The notes: generated from the sequence alone by a model not told the origin. Counted from the stretch's first letter, positions 32,639 through 43,549 are shown. The stretch: 64,000 bases of DNA from an uncultured OM182 clade bacterium (GCA_905182025.1 CAJJAA010000038.1:1-64000); one strand, 5' to 3'. Numbers and translations: made by a program.

Positions 32639-33745
32639 ATGTCTAATTCAGGGCCCATGTCAGAATACCAGCGTAGAATCGACTCGGGCGAGTTGCGCGC
32701 TGATCCAGCGCAATACGAAGCAATGGTTCATCTTCAGCGTCTATTTGATGACCTGCTCACAGTCCCAGTCAAAACAGGTTTTCTTTCGAAAATGTTTGGT
32801 TCGCCATCGGTGAATTCAAGTTCTAATAAGATCAAGGGACTCTACTTCTGGGGTGGCGTGGGGCGTGGTAAGACTTTTCTGATGGATGTGTTTTACGACA
32901 CCTTACCGTTCGAGCAGAAGCAACGTATGCACTTTCATCGCTTTATGCGGTATGTCCATAAAGAATTGCATGAGCTTCAGGGAGAATCTGACCCCCTCGA
33001 AAAAATCGCCTCTCGGTTTGCCGCCCGGACTAAAGTGCTCTGTTTTGATGAGTTTTTCGTCAGCGATATCACCGATGCAATGATTCTGGCAGGTCTTTTG
33101 GACGCGATGTTTAGACTTGGAATTGTACTGGTTGCGACATCTAATGTTGAGCCCAAACGTTTATATGAAAACGGCTTGCAACGCAGTAAATTCATGCCCG
33201 CGATTGCCCTGATTCAGGGTCACACACAAACGCTTAATGTCGATGGTGGGGTTGATTATCGGTTAAGGGCATTAGAATCTGCTGAAATTTATCATTTCCC
33301 GCTTGATTCAGGTGCGGATGAGAGTCTCGAGCGGAGTTTTTCCAGTTTGTCACCTGATGCGGGTGCAGTGAACGTCGCGCTAGAGATTGAGGGTCGTGTC
33401 ATTCAGGCGAGGATGGCCGGAGATGGCGTGGTTTGGTTTGATTTTTTAAAAATATGTGACGGTCCCCGCAGCCAGAACGACTATATTGAGCTTGCGATGC
33501 TGTTCCAGACTGTATTGGTTGGCGGTGTACCGCAGTTCACCTCGCAGACTGAAAATGCTGCGCGACGTTTTATCAGCTTGGTTGATGAGTTTTATGATCA
33601 CAATGTTAAGTTGATTTTGTCCGCAGAAGTGGCCATTCTTGATCTTTATGCGGGGGAGCGTCTGAAGTTCGAATTTCAGCGCACGGAGAGCAGATTGCAG
33701 GAAATGCAAAGCCATGAGTACCTATCGCAGGAACATTTACCTTAA
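32639..33745 (+). CDS. zapE: Cell division protein ZapE (AFG1-like ATPase)
   Basis: LYFWGGVGRGKTFLMDVFYD; FDEFFVSDITDAMIL. Confidence 0.96.
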   Translation: MSNSGPMSEYQRRIDSGELRADPAQYEAMVHLQRLFDDLLTVPVKTGFLSKMFGSPSVNSSSNKIKGLYFWGGVGRGKTFLMDVFYDTLPFEQKQRMHFHRFMRYVHKELHELQGESDPLEKIASRFAARTKVLCFDEFFVSDITDAMILAGLLDAMFRLGIVLVATSNVEPKRLYENGLQRSKFMPAIALIQGHTQTLNVDGGVDYRLRALESAEIYHFPLDSGADESLERSFSSLSPDAGAVNVALEIEGRVIQARMAGDGVVWFDFLKICDGPRSQNDYIELAMLFQTVLVGGVPQFTSQTENAARRFISLVDEFYDHNVKLILSAEVAILDLYAGERLKFEFQRTESRLQEMQSHEYLSQEHLP

Positions 33746-33780
33746 TTCGTAAAAAAAGCTGCTAAATCAATCATATCGGG

Positions 33781-33809
33781 TTGCGTAGGTAGTGCCGAAT
33801 CAGTAAGAT
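33781..33809 (+). promoter_or_regulatory. Candidate sigma-70 promoter of rplM-rpsI
   Basis: TTGCGT - 17 nt - TAAGAT upstream of rplM. Confidence 0.6.
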
Positions 33810-33851
33810 TCGCGCTCCAATTTCCCCCTTGTGGACATTAAGAGTCATACT

Positions 33852-34280
33852 GTGAAAACATATTCTGCAAAGAAAGAAACCGCCAGACACAACTGGTTTG
33901 TTGTTGATGCAACAGACAAAACCCTCGGTCGCATGGCAACTGAAATTGCCAATCGCTTACGTGGCAAGCATAAGGCGGAATACACCCCGCACGTTGATAC
34001 CGGCGACTACGTCGTTGTCGTCAATGCTGAAAAGGTAAAGGTCACGGGTAACAAAGCGGCCGACAAGAACTATTACCATCATACCGGCTACCCAGGTGGT
34101 ATAAAATCCATCTCCTTTGAGAAGCTTATCGATAAAGCGCCTGAGCGTGCCATCGAAGCTGCCGTTAAGGGTATGATGCCTAAGAACAAACTTAGTCGAG
34201 CCATGCTTGGTAAACTCAAAGTTTACGCCGGTAATGAGCATCCACATTCAGCACAACAGCCTCAAGCACTTGAGCTATAG
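33852..34280 (+). CDS. rplM: 50S ribosomal protein L13
   Basis: [31 protein letters not shown] start at 33852 preferred over 33831. Confidence 0.98.
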   Translation: MKTYSAKKETARHNWFVVDATDKTLGRMATEIANRLRGKHKAEYTPHVDTGDYVVVVNAEKVKVTGNKAADKNYYHHTGYPGGIKSISFEKLIDKAPERAIEAAVKGMMPKNKLSRAMLGKLKVYAGNEHPHSAQQPQALEL

Positions 34281-34295
34281 TAGAAAGGTCGAGTT

Positions 34296-34682
34296 ATGAC
34301 ACAGCATTACGGTACAGGTCGAAGAAAATCATCTAAAGCACGGGTGTTCATGTCTGCCGGTGAAGGCAAGATTATGGTCAACAACCGACCTCTTGATGAG
34401 TATTTTGGACGTGAGACAGCGCGGATGATCGTCAGACAGCCGCTTGAGCTTGTTGAGATGACTGACAAGTTTGACCTCTACGTCACTGTTAACGGTGGCG
34501 GCGGATCTGGTCAGGCTGGCGCAATTCGGCACGGTATAACCCGCGCCTTGATGGAATATGATGAAACACTTCGGCCATCACTGCGAAAAGCCGGTTTTGT
34601 CACGCGTGATGCGCGTGCAGTAGAGCGGAAGAAAGTCGGTCTGAGAAAGGCACGTAAGAAGCCTCAGTTCTCCAAACGATAA
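34296..34682 (+). CDS. rpsI: 30S ribosomal protein S9
   Basis: [14 protein letters not shown] ... [12 protein letters not shown]. Confidence 0.99.
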   Translation: MTQHYGTGRRKSSKARVFMSAGEGKIMVNNRPLDEYFGRETARMIVRQPLELVEMTDKFDLYVTVNGGGGSGQAGAIRHGITRALMEYDETLRPSLRKAGFVTRDARAVERKKVGLRKARKKPQFSKR

Positions 34683-34850
34683 GTTCACTTGTTTCTGTCG
34701 GTCATACCTTCTTGAGGGTTTCTGACAGAAACAACAAAGAAACCTGCTTGAAGCCACAATTCTGTAACGGAACATGGTAAAATCGGCGGGTTTTTTTACG
34801 GGCGAAATTTGGCCCATGATTCGTAATACAAAATATTAGGAGAAGTCTCC

Positions 34851-35450
34851 GTGAGTGATGACGGTACCAACAAGGGGCGACGAAATTTCCTCATTGGCGC
34901 CACCTCTGTTGTAGGAACAGCCGGTGTAGCTGGTGTAGCGGTCCCATTTCTTGGATCTTGGAATCCAAGTGCGAAAGCATTAGCGGCAGGCGCTGCTATA
35001 AAAGTCGATGTGAGTAAAATGAAGCCGGGTGAGATCCTCGGACCAATACCTGCATGGCGTGATAAGCCTGTGTTTGTTGTTCGGCGAACGCAAGAACAGT
35101 TAGACATGTTGAGTGAGGATATTGGACGTTTAGCTGACCCAGACTCCCTCGAGGAGCAGCAGCCCGAATACGCGCAAAACGAAACCCGATCAATTAAGCC
35201 TGAGTTTCTTGTGTTACTAGGTATTTGTACCCATTTGAGTTGTTCGCCAAAATTCCATCCAGAAGTAGTTGCAACCACCTTCGACTCAACTTGGACTGGC
35301 GGATTTTATTGCCCCTGTCACGGATCGAAATTTGATTTAGCTGGACGGGTTTTTAGTGGCGTACCTGCGCCGACTAATCTGGAAGTGCCTCCTCATTACT
35401 TTGAGTCAGACGCGGTCTTGGTCATAGGTGAAGATGAGGGAGTTGCATAA
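34851..35450 (+). CDS. petA: Ubiquinol-cytochrome c reductase iron-sulfur subunit
   Basis: Rieske motifs CTHLSC and CPCHGSKFD; Tat-like RRNFLIGAT. Confidence 0.97.
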   Translation: MSDDGTNKGRRNFLIGATSVVGTAGVAGVAVPFLGSWNPSAKALAAGAAIKVDVSKMKPGEILGPIPAWRDKPVFVVRRTQEQLDMLSEDIGRLADPDSLEEQQPEYAQNETRSIKPEFLVLLGICTHLSCSPKFHPEVVATTFDSTWTGGFYCPCHGSKFDLAGRVFSGVPAPTNLEVPPHYFESDAVLVIGEDEGVA

Positions 35451-36709
35451 TGGCGTCAATTGAACAGTCATTTAAAGAGATAATGGAGTGGGTTGACGAC
35501 AGACTGCCCGTTACCGAGACTTATGAAAAGCATATGTCCAAATACTGGGCACCTAAAAACTTCAATATTTGGTACATTTTCGGTGTCCTAGCATTTGTTG
35601 TTTTGGTGAACCAGCTGTTAACCGGCATCTGGCTCACAATGAGCTATGTACCGACTGGTGAGGGCGCTTTTGCCTCCGTTGAATATATTATGCGAGATGT
35701 CGAGTATGGCTGGATGCTGCGTTATATGCATTCGACCGGTGCATCAGCATTTTTTGTTGTGGTCTATTTACACATGTTCCGTGGCTTGCTTTATGGCTCT
35801 TATCAGAAGCCTAGAGAGCTCATTTGGGTCTTCGGCATGCTGATCTACCTCGCGTTGATGGCAGAAGGTTTCTTCGGCTATCTGCTTCCCTGGGGCAACA
35901 TGTCCTATTGGGGTGCGCAGGTAATTGTTTCTTTGGCAGGTGCTATTCCTGTTGTCGGTGATGATCTGATGGTTTGGGTTCGCGGTGACTTCAATATGTC
36001 CGGCGTAACATTGAATCGCTTTTTTGCCTTACATGTTGTGTTGGTGCCTATCGTCCTGCTCGTGTTGGTTGTTCTTCATATTCTTGCGCTGCATGAAGTC
36101 GGATCAAACAACCCTGATGGCGTCGATATTAAGAAGCATTTGGATGAAAACGGTCGTCCATTGGATGGCATTCAGTTCCATCCCTACTACACGATCGGAC
36201 ACGATCTACCCGCTATCGTGCTTTTCCTATTCATTTTCTGTGCAGTGATGTTCTTCTATCCAGATGGCGGCGGCTATTTCATTGAACATCCTAATTACGA
36301 ACCTGCTGATCCGTTGAAGACACCCGAGTTAATTGCTCCGGTTTGGTATTACACGCCATTTTATTCGATGCTTCGCGCAGCTACCTTTCCGCTATTGGGT
36401 ATGACGGCCAAGTTTTGGGGCTTAGTGGTTATGGCGGGCGCAATTGCTATTTTGTTTGTCGTACCATGGCTTGATAGATCGCCAGTGAAATCGATGCGCT
36501 ACAAAGGTTGGGGTAGTAAGATTTCTCTGACGCTGTTTATCATTTCCTTTTTTATCCTTGGTTATCTCGGCACGGTCCATCCGACCCCCGGGCGAACGTT
36601 ATTGGCTCAAATATGTACCGCGATTTATTTTGGTTTCTTCCTGCTTATGCCTTGGTATACCAGCGTTGAAAAGACCAAGCCAGTACCAGACAGGGTGACA
36701 ATAAAATGA
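35450..36709 (+). CDS. petB: Cytochrome b of the bc1 complex
   Basis: Cytochrome b with GYLLPWGNMSYWGAQVI; 419 aa. Confidence 0.98.
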   Translation: MASIEQSFKEIMEWVDDRLPVTETYEKHMSKYWAPKNFNIWYIFGVLAFVVLVNQLLTGIWLTMSYVPTGEGAFASVEYIMRDVEYGWMLRYMHSTGASAFFVVVYLHMFRGLLYGSYQKPRELIWVFGMLIYLALMAEGFFGYLLPWGNMSYWGAQVIVSLAGAIPVVGDDLMVWVRGDFNMSGVTLNRFFALHVVLVPIVLLVLVVLHILALHEVGSNNPDGVDIKKHLDENGRPLDGIQFHPYYTIGHDLPAIVLFLFIFCAVMFFYPDGGGYFIEHPNYEPADPLKTPELIAPVWYYTPFYSMLRAATFPLLGMTAKFWGLVVMAGAIAILFVVPWLDRSPVKSMRYKGWGSKISLTLFIISFFILGYLGTVHPTPGRTLLAQICTAIYFGFFLLMPWYTSVEKTKPVPDRVTIK

Positions 36710-37527
36710 ATAGAAGACTGTTTGCCTTATTACTCGTTATTTTTCCTGGCATAGCCTTCGCTGCAGGTGGAGGTTATCCACTTGATCATATGACGCCTAA
36801 TTTAGATGACAAAGCGTCATTACAACGAGGTGCCCAAACATATATGAACTACTGTTTAGGCTGCCACTCTTTGCAGTATCAGCGCTACAAGAGAACTGCG
36901 GACGACTTGGAAATTCCAGAAGGTCTAATGCTCGAACACATGGTTTTTGATCCGAATACTAAGATCGGTGACCTGATCGAAAATAACATGTCGAAAGAGA
37001 ACGCAAAATTCTGGTTTGGCGCTGCGCCGCCTGATTTGACGCTTCATAGCAATTTGAAAGGTGGTCCCGATTGGTTGTACACCTATTTAAGAACATTTTA
37101 CGAAGATGATTCACGTCCATTAGGGGTCAACAATCTCGTTTTCGAGAATGTCGGGATGCCACACGTGTTAGCGGGATTGCAGGGTCGACAGGTTAGACCT
37201 GAGTGTATGCAAGTGCCAAGAATAGCCAGTAATGGCGGTGTTGTTCGCGACCCTATCACTATTGAGATTGTCACTGAAGAAATGTGTGGAACGGACTTGC
37301 TTGATGCCGGCCATTACCCTTTAGTGAAAGTGGAAGGTACAGGGTCAATGAGTTCGGATGAATATGACACGTTGGTATATGATCTCGCTAACTTTATGTA
37401 CTACGTAGGCGAACCCGCTCGTATGGATCGTACTCGTATCGGCGTATATGTGTTGTTGTTCCTTGCATTTTTCTATGTCTTTGCTTTGTTGCTCGGGCGA
37501 GAGTACGAAAAGGAATTTCATAAGTAG
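36706..37527 (+). CDS. petC: Cytochrome c1
   Basis: CLGCHSLQY heme site; C-terminal TM anchor. Confidence 0.97.
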   Translation: MNRRLFALLLVIFPGIAFAAGGGYPLDHMTPNLDDKASLQRGAQTYMNYCLGCHSLQYQRYKRTADDLEIPEGLMLEHMVFDPNTKIGDLIENNMSKENAKFWFGAAPPDLTLHSNLKGGPDWLYTYLRTFYEDDSRPLGVNNLVFENVGMPHVLAGLQGRQVRPECMQVPRIASNGGVVRDPITIEIVTEEMCGTDLLDAGHYPLVKVEGTGSMSSDEYDTLVYDLANFMYYVGEPARMDRTRIGVYVLLFLAFFYVFALLLGREYEKEFHK

Positions 37528-37585
37528 CGATAGCTCTCCGAGTCATCGTTACTATTTATTAATACCATAACTGAGAGGTGAACAG

Positions 37586-38218
37586 ATGGGCGTAGTCGCA
37601 AAGCACTCATCGATGATTTTCTATTCGAATGGCGATGACCACTATAGTCAGCGTGTTCGTTTGGTGTTGGCCGAGAAAGGCGTCGCCGTAGATATCGTTG
37701 ATGTAGATCCACGCAACATGCCAGAGGATCTGGTAGACCTCAACCCGTACCATAGTTTGCCAACACTGGTAGACAGAGATTTGGTGCTTTATGAATCCCA
37801 GGTGATCATGGAGTACTTGGATGAGCGTTTTCCGCATCCGCCACTGTTACCCGTTTACCCTGTCGCACGTGCACAGAGTCGGTTATATATTTACCGAATT
37901 CAACGAGATTGGTGTGGCGCGGTCGATATGATCGTTGCAGGTAAATCTAAAGAAAATGTGATTGAGAAGGCCCGAAAGGAGCTGAGAGAAAGCCTCGTTT
38001 CAATTGCGCCAGTCTTTGCTGACAAGCCTTATTTCATGAGTGAAGAGTTTACCTTGGTAGACTGTTGTGTCGCTCCGATTTTGTGGCGCTTGCCGCAGTT
38101 GGGAATTGAGCTGCCGCCGAAACATGGTAAACCGATTCTCGATTATATGGATCGCATTTTTGATCGTGATGCCTTTCAAGCAAGCTTGTCTGAAGCTGAA
38201 TTAGATATGAGGGATTAG
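37586..38218 (+). CDS. sspA: Stringent starvation protein A (GST fold)
   Basis: [21 protein letters not shown]; adjacent sspB. Confidence 0.95.
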   Translation: MGVVAKHSSMIFYSNGDDHYSQRVRLVLAEKGVAVDIVDVDPRNMPEDLVDLNPYHSLPTLVDRDLVLYESQVIMEYLDERFPHPPLLPVYPVARAQSRLYIYRIQRDWCGAVDMIVAGKSKENVIEKARKELRESLVSIAPVFADKPYFMSEEFTLVDCCVAPILWRLPQLGIELPPKHGKPILDYMDRIFDRDAFQASLSEAELDMRD

Positions 38219-38276
38219 TCGAGCCAGCGGTGCTCGTTTCCTCATTTCCTGTCGACATCCTATGTGATAGATCGCT

Positions 38277-38660
38277 ATGACCATGACTTCATCAGTGCCG
38301 TACCTTTTACGCGCAATCAATGAATGGATTGTCGACAATGGCTGTACGCCTTATTTAATACTCGACGCTGAGAAAGAAGATACCAGCGTTCCTCGAGAGT
38401 ATGTTAAGGACGGTCAGATTGTCTTGAACATCAGTATGAATGCGATTCGCGACTTCATCGTAACAGACGAACACGTCATGTTTAGTGGCCGATTCGGTGG
38501 CGTACCACATGAGATATATGCGCGAATTGATGCTGTCATTGGGATTGTCGCGAAGGAAAATGGCGAAGGCATGTGGTTTCCCAAAGAGGAAACCGACTCG
38601 GAGCCACCTCCAGAGCGTCAGCCAAAAAAGGGTCCGCCGTCGCTCAAGGTGATTAAATGA
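38277..38660 (+). CDS. sspB: ClpXP protease specificity-enhancing factor SspB
   Basis: PYLLRAINEWIVDNGCTPYLILDA; FSGRFGG; C-terminal tail ending LKVIK. Confidence 0.95.
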   Translation: MTMTSSVPYLLRAINEWIVDNGCTPYLILDAEKEDTSVPREYVKDGQIVLNISMNAIRDFIVTDEHVMFSGRFGGVPHEIYARIDAVIGIVAKENGEGMWFPKEETDSEPPPERQPKKGPPSLKVIK

Positions 38661-38764
38661 GTCGTTCACGATGCGGCCATGGGCTTTAACGAGTCGAAGT
38701 CCCCTAGGCTAAGCGGTGTTGCAGGCACGCAAGTGGAGCCACCAGCCTATTTTTCGCGCAGCGC

Positions 38765-39319
38765 TTAGTTAATGTACTCGAATACCTTTACGATCTTCTG
38801 AATACCAAACACTTCTCGTGCTCTTGTCACAGCGGCCTCGGCCTCTTCTCGGGTTAGCAGGCCCATCAGGTAGACGGTGCTGTTGGCGGTGACAACCTTA
38901 ACTCTAATGCTTTCTGCTTCATCATCTACGAGCAATGCCGTTTTGACCTTCGTTGTGAGCCATGTGTCATTGGTTCTCGCCATAAAAGAAATCGGGCCTG
39001 CGATTTCTAGCTCATTGTGAACAAGCTGTACTTTTCTAAGACCCGATACGGCTTCTGTTGCGGCTGTCTTTGCCTCTGTAGAGGGTACCTGGCCTGTTAT
39101 AAGTACAACGCCGTTGAAAGAAGTGATGTTGATATGCGCGTTTTCAAGCTCGGGGTGTGCAGCTCGAATATTAGTCTTGCCTCGTGACTCGACCATTTGG
39201 TCATCCCACTTGGTTCCTGTCGTTCGCTTACCAAGGTCTTCATCGACGCCGATGCCCGTTGTTGCGCAACCCTGCAGTAGAATGAGCAGGAAGAAAAAAA
39301 GATGGCGCTTAGTTGGCAT
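38765..39319 (-). CDS. dolP: BON-domain outer-membrane lipoprotein DolP-like
   Basis: Lipobox LQGC; two BON domains; located by yraN/lpoA. Confidence 0.9.
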   Translation of the reverse strand: MPTKRHLFFFLLILLQGCATTGIGVDEDLGKRTTGTKWDDQMVESRGKTNIRAAHPELENAHINITSFNGVVLITGQVPSTEAKTAATEAVSGLRKVQLVHNELEIAGPISFMARTNDTWLTTKVKTALLVDDEAESIRVKVVTANSTVYLMGLLTREEAEAAVTRAREVFGIQKIVKVFEYIN

Positions 39320-39347
39320 AATGATATCCCGTCGACGTGGCGTTGAA

Positions 39348-39707
39348 TTATCGGTCTAGTGTAAACGCATTTTTGAACCAATCAATTTTTTGTTCATGCT
39401 CTTTGAGAGAAATAACATCGAACCGGCAATCTAAGTTACTCATGTGGGGATTGGCTGAGAGGAAGTGTTGCGCGGTGCGTATTATTTTTGTTTGTTTACT
39501 TAGCGTAACGGTCTCCGCGCCTGAGCCATATCTATTATTGTTGCGCATTCTTACTTCAACAAAAACCAAGACCCGCTGTTCTTGCATGATTAAATCAATT
39601 TCACCCATCTTACACTGGTAATTTGCTGTCTTGAGCTCGAGACCGTTTTGCTCGAGAAAGCGACAGGCCACTAGCTCTGCCTTGGCCCCGATGGACTTTG
39701 TATTCAT
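39348..39707 (-). CDS. yraN: YraN family endonuclease-like protein
   Basis: UPF0102: G..AE..A..FLEQNGLEL...NY.CKMGEIDLI. Confidence 0.95.
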   Translation of the reverse strand: MNTKSIGAKAELVACRFLEQNGLELKTANYQCKMGEIDLIMQEQRVLVFVEVRMRNNNRYGSGAETVTLSKQTKIIRTAQHFLSANPHMSNLDCRFDVISLKEHEQKIDWFKNAFTLDR

Positions 39708-39754
39708 TGCAGCTGCATTTCTAAGATTTGAAATTACCTTCTAATCATTGTCGC

Positions 39755-41632
39755 TCATGAACCGCTGGAAGGTGACAGAACCATGGGTGACGTCACGACT
39801 TCGCCATCAGTAAATTGCGCCCACATTAATTTCCTTACGAGCACGTTGCGCGGATTCAGCTTAAGGACGCCTGTCGAGCCATAAATTTTAGTTTCTGGAT
39901 ACTGTCTAAGTTGATTGAGTCGCGGATAGAGTCGGAAAGCATCCACGCCGAGCGCATAGAATGGGGCTAGCTGTGATGCGCTTGCTGGCCATTGTTCATT
40001 GATTGCGAGCTGGATTGGCTCATTGTTTGTTAGCTTCCAAGGAATATCGCAGAATCGAATTCGATTTAGGTCGATTGATTCTATCCGACTGTCGCTGGCC
40101 TCGTAGATGTGAGAGGTGGAATATACAGGGATATCATCTGCATAGAAAAATGCCAAAGTCGGATTAATCCCTCTTGCCTGCGCTTGATTGCCAAGTAAAA
40201 AAACGAAGTCGATATCTTGGCGTCGTCTTGGCGTGAACTCAAATCGTTGTCCTAGAATGCGACGTAAATCTGCGGCACGTTGTTCACTTTTATCAACGTC
40301 GAGAATTGACTTAATCAATGTTGAGTAATCTCTCTGCTGTTCATAGGGTGCGTCGCCAATGATGTTTCCCCCTAGGGAAGCCCAACGGTTTCGAAATGCT
40401 TCAAAATTTCGCTCACCCCATTGGGAGTCGGGATAAATAGCTAGAGCATTCTTTTTCCCTTCTTTGAAAACTTGGTCTGCTACTTGGACCATCTCATCTT
40501 CAGGCGCTAAGCCAAATTGATATAGATCCGCGTTGCCAGAGCCGTCATGGGTTCGATTGAGTGCAAGTACAGGAACTGGGAGTTTTTTGATCGCGGCGAT
40601 AGTCGACACCTTTTGACGTTCCAGTGGCCCGATAATCAGTTCAGCTCCTTGTTGGGATGCTTTATTGATGAGTGAGGTTATTTCTTCGGTTGTGGAATCG
40701 TAAACTTGTATCTTGATCTGACTATTGGTTTCAAAGCGCGTTGCGATAACGGCATCTCGAATCGCGCGACCGTAACTTGAAAGTGCGCCGTTGAGCGGCA
40801 GTATGAGTGCAATGGCTTTTGGTTGGTTGTTGACGACTTCAGATAAAGAGCTGAGGCTTGACGGTAGGGTGAGAGCCGCGGGATGAGCTGACCATGCCTT
40901 TTGCCAACGCGTGAGTTCCTGCAGCTGCCGGATTGGGTCGTTCTGATACTGTTTTGTCATGGCCGCCAGAGAAAGCCAGCCGCGGAGATCGCTGGTGACT
41001 GCTTTGCTCGCCTGTTGAGAAAGCGTACGCGCTGGCAATTCCAATAATGTGCTGAAAATCGCCTCGCGATTTGTTTGTTGGTCTGCAGTATCTAAAAGAT
41101 CATCGAAGAAAACGCGTTCTCTGGCGCTTGCTAGATAACTGCGAGCTGAATAGAACGCACGAGCTCGAAGCTGGCCGATAAGTAGCTGATCTTTTTGGGT
41201 TAGTGGTTGGGTTTGCAGCTTTGGACTTTGCAGCAATGATAGTGCTGTATTGGGGTCCTCTGTTTGGATTGCGAGTTCAATTTGTAACAGCGTCAACGAT
41301 CTTAAATTTCGTCGTTCACTCGGTGCTTCGACGAGTAATAGAATATTTTCAGCTTGTTCGATGTTGGCGCCTTGCAGAGCAATTTTGGCGGCCTGCAGAC
41401 GGAGTTTGTTTGCTTTCGGTTGCGCTGCGAATTCCGCAGTTGAAAGTAAAGATTGGATGCTGGCTTCATCCAAAGGTGCGATCGTTTGCTTGCTCACTTT
41501 GGATTTGACGCTGCTATTAGGTGACGATGCGCAACCTGACAGCACAATAGAAAGTGCTATGAGCAGTCCCGGTAAAAAAAATCTGATTCGATTTTCTAAT
41601 AAATGGTTAAACACGAGTCGTCTCCGAAGCAA
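39755..41632 (-). CDS. lpoA: Penicillin-binding protein activator LpoA
   Basis: Lipobox LSGC; C-terminal periplasmic-binding-like domain; synteny with yraN and divergent rsmI. Confidence 0.92.
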   Translation of the reverse strand: MLRRRLVFNHLLENRIRFFLPGLLIALSIVLSGCASSPNSSVKSKVSKQTIAPLDEASIQSLLSTAEFAAQPKANKLRLQAAKIALQGANIEQAENILLLVEAPSERRNLRSLTLLQIELAIQTEDPNTALSLLQSPKLQTQPLTQKDQLLIGQLRARAFYSARSYLASARERVFFDDLLDTADQQTNREAIFSTLLELPARTLSQQASKAVTSDLRGWLSLAAMTKQYQNDPIRQLQELTRWQKAWSAHPAALTLPSSLSSLSEVVNNQPKAIALILPLNGALSSYGRAIRDAVIATRFETNSQIKIQVYDSTTEEITSLINKASQQGAELIIGPLERQKVSTIAAIKKLPVPVLALNRTHDGSGNADLYQFGLAPEDEMVQVADQVFKEGKKNALAIYPDSQWGERNFEAFRNRWASLGGNIIGDAPYEQQRDYSTLIKSILDVDKSEQRAADLRRILGQRFEFTPRRRQDIDFVFLLGNQAQARGINPTLAFFYADDIPVYSTSHIYEASDSRIESIDLNRIRFCDIPWKLTNNEPIQLAINEQWPASASQLAPFYALGVDAFRLYPRLNQLRQYPETKIYGSTGVLKLNPRNVLVRKLMWAQFTDGEVVTSPMVLSPSSGS

Positions 41633-42054
41633 GGTGTTATTCGGTATCGTATATGTCGAGATAAATAGGTTCTGCGCCGCGCGGTCTGACCTATCACTGA
41701 TGGATGTAGCGCTTGCTCATCCGCCTCGTCTACAAATTTTTTGATTCGGTAGGGAGTCGGTTGATGCTCACTACGGATTAATACAGATCGTTGATCTTTT
41801 TTTTGTTTCTTTCTTACGCGACATGACAGGACGGCTGGCAGAATGTTGAACTGCGATAGGTTCGAGTGTCGCGGAGGCAGAATCATGAATGAATATCGTC
41901 TTCGTCATTATGTGCACGTTAAATTATCTACGTTAGATCGCCTTCGTTGTGAGTGGCTGTGTTATGTTTGTAGACGATCAAACTAAACCTATCCTAACTG
42001 AATTTACATTCAGTCGCTGTAAGAAAATGACCAATTGTTCAGGAGGAAAAAGAC

Positions 42055-42879
42055 TTGTCGCTTTATGTCGTTGCAACGCCAATTGGGAATTTGTTGGACA
42101 TGACTCAACGTGCAATTCAGGTGTTGGCAGATGTGGATGTTATTGCCGCTGAAGATACGCGTCATAGCAAATCGTTGCTTAAACATTATGGTATTAGTAC
42201 GCCGTTGATTGCATTTCATGATCACAACGAAAGAACCGGTAGCCAGCCGTTAATTGCGAGGATGCTCAAAGGTGACCAGGTCGCACTGATATCTGATGCA
42301 GGCACGCCGCTGATATCGGACCCGGGCTACCAGCTGGTAAGGGATGCGCACGCGGCGGCAATACAGGTTATACCGATACCAGGCCCCACCGCCATGGCTG
42401 CTGCGTTATCGGCATCAGGCTTGGCGACTGACAGCTTTCTCTTTGTCGGTTTCCTGCCGTCAAAATTATCAGCGCGTGTCGCTAAATTGCAAACGCTTAG
42501 GTATTACCCCTTCAGTCTTGTTTTCTATGAAGCGCCGCATCGAATCGACAAATCAGTATCTTCAATGATTGATGTATTTGGCGGGCAACGTAAAGCATGT
42601 ATCGCGCGAGAAATGACAAAAACCTTCGAGCAAATAGTGAATGGCACGTTGGATGAACTGCTGGCAGGGTTGCTAAGTCGCGAGATTGTCTCCAAGGGAG
42701 AGTTTGTCGTGATCGTCAGTGGCGTAACGGATAACAACGTGGAGTTCGATGATAGAACTCTGTTAACCCATCTACTTGCGGAACTGCCTCCTTCGAAAGC
42801 TGCAGCACTTGCACATAAACTAACGGGTAAACCAAAAAAAGCATTTTACGAGCTGGCATTAGTGATCAAGGATGAATAG
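42055..42879 (+). CDS. rsmI: 16S rRNA (cytidine(1402)-2'-O)-methyltransferase
   Basis: LYVVATPIGNLLDMTQRAIQVL; AEDTRHS; TTG start with GGAGG SD. Confidence 0.98.
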   Translation: MSLYVVATPIGNLLDMTQRAIQVLADVDVIAAEDTRHSKSLLKHYGISTPLIAFHDHNERTGSQPLIARMLKGDQVALISDAGTPLISDPGYQLVRDAHAAAIQVIPIPGPTAMAAALSASGLATDSFLFVGFLPSKLSARVAKLQTLRYYPFSLVFYEAPHRIDKSVSSMIDVFGGQRKACIAREMTKTFEQIVNGTLDELLAGLLSREIVSKGEFVVIVSGVTDNNVEFDDRTLLTHLLAELPPSKAAALAHKLTGKPKKAFYELALVIKDE

Positions 42880-42939
42880 CTTATTGCGCTTAAATCTAAT
42901 GGTTGTTTGCATACGTTCGAACAATTGGTTAAGTCTTTG

Positions 42940-42968
42940 TTGAACCTGAGATGGAATCCCAGTAGGCT
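42940..42968 (+). promoter_or_regulatory. rnpB promoter
   Basis: TTGAAC - 17 nt - TAGGCT, about 7 nt upstream of the predicted 5' end of the RNA. Confidence 0.6.
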
Positions 42969-42974
42969 TGCTGC

Positions 42975-43320
42975 GAGCTAACTAGGCAATCGCTGCTGTA
43001 CATTTTCGGATGTTACGGGAGAGGAAAGTCCGGGCTCCATAGGGAAAGGTGCCAGGTAACTCCTGGGGGGCGTAAGCCTACGGAAAGTGCAGCAGAAAAT
43101 ATACCGCCTACTTCGGTAGGTAAGGGTGAAAAGGTGCGGTAAGAGCGCACCGCGTGGACGGTAACGTGCATGGCAGTGTAAACCCCACCGGGAGCAAGAC
43201 CAAATAGGAATCCTTGGGTGCGTCCCGCACTGGATTCGGGTAGGTCGCTTGAGGTTATTGGTGACGATAGCCCTAGATGAATGATTGTCCACGACAGAAC
43301 CCGGCTTATCGGTTGGCTCA
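42975..43320 (+). ncRNA. rnpB: RNase P RNA, bacterial class A
   Basis: GAGGAAAGTCCGGGCTCC, GGTAAGGGTGAAA.GGTGCGGTAAGAGCGCACCG, GAGCAAGACCAAATAGG, AGATGAATGATTGTCCACGACAGAACCCGGCTTA; closing helix GAGCTAAC/GGTTGGCTC. Confidence 0.97.
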
Positions 43321-43549
43321 AATACTATAAGAATATCTGTTTAAATTCCAAAACGGTCTAAAGGACCGAAACTCTTAAGAAGTTACTTTAACTTCCCTTC
43401 CTATCGTGATGTATTCATATTCCTTTATTCGGGACGGTTCCGTTCTGGATTGCTAATAATCCGTAAGTCATTGTGTTGTAAGGACAAATTGCCATTTTCC
43501 TTGCTTGACAAGGGGTGCCTGCATTCATAACCTGCGTGGTGAGGAAAAG

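Noticed and set aside
35226-35242. Rieske motif CTHLSC instead of CTHLGC in PetA
   Set aside because: A conservative single substitution outside the metal ligands; not remarkable.
38690-38760. Possible terminator TAGGCT...AGCCTA-TTTTT between sspB and dolP
   Set aside because: Stem is short with a long, imperfect interior; too weak to list as a feature without folding.
41203-41744. Antisense ORFs opposite lpoA
   Set aside because: Shadow ORFs of a long coding sequence; no independent signals.
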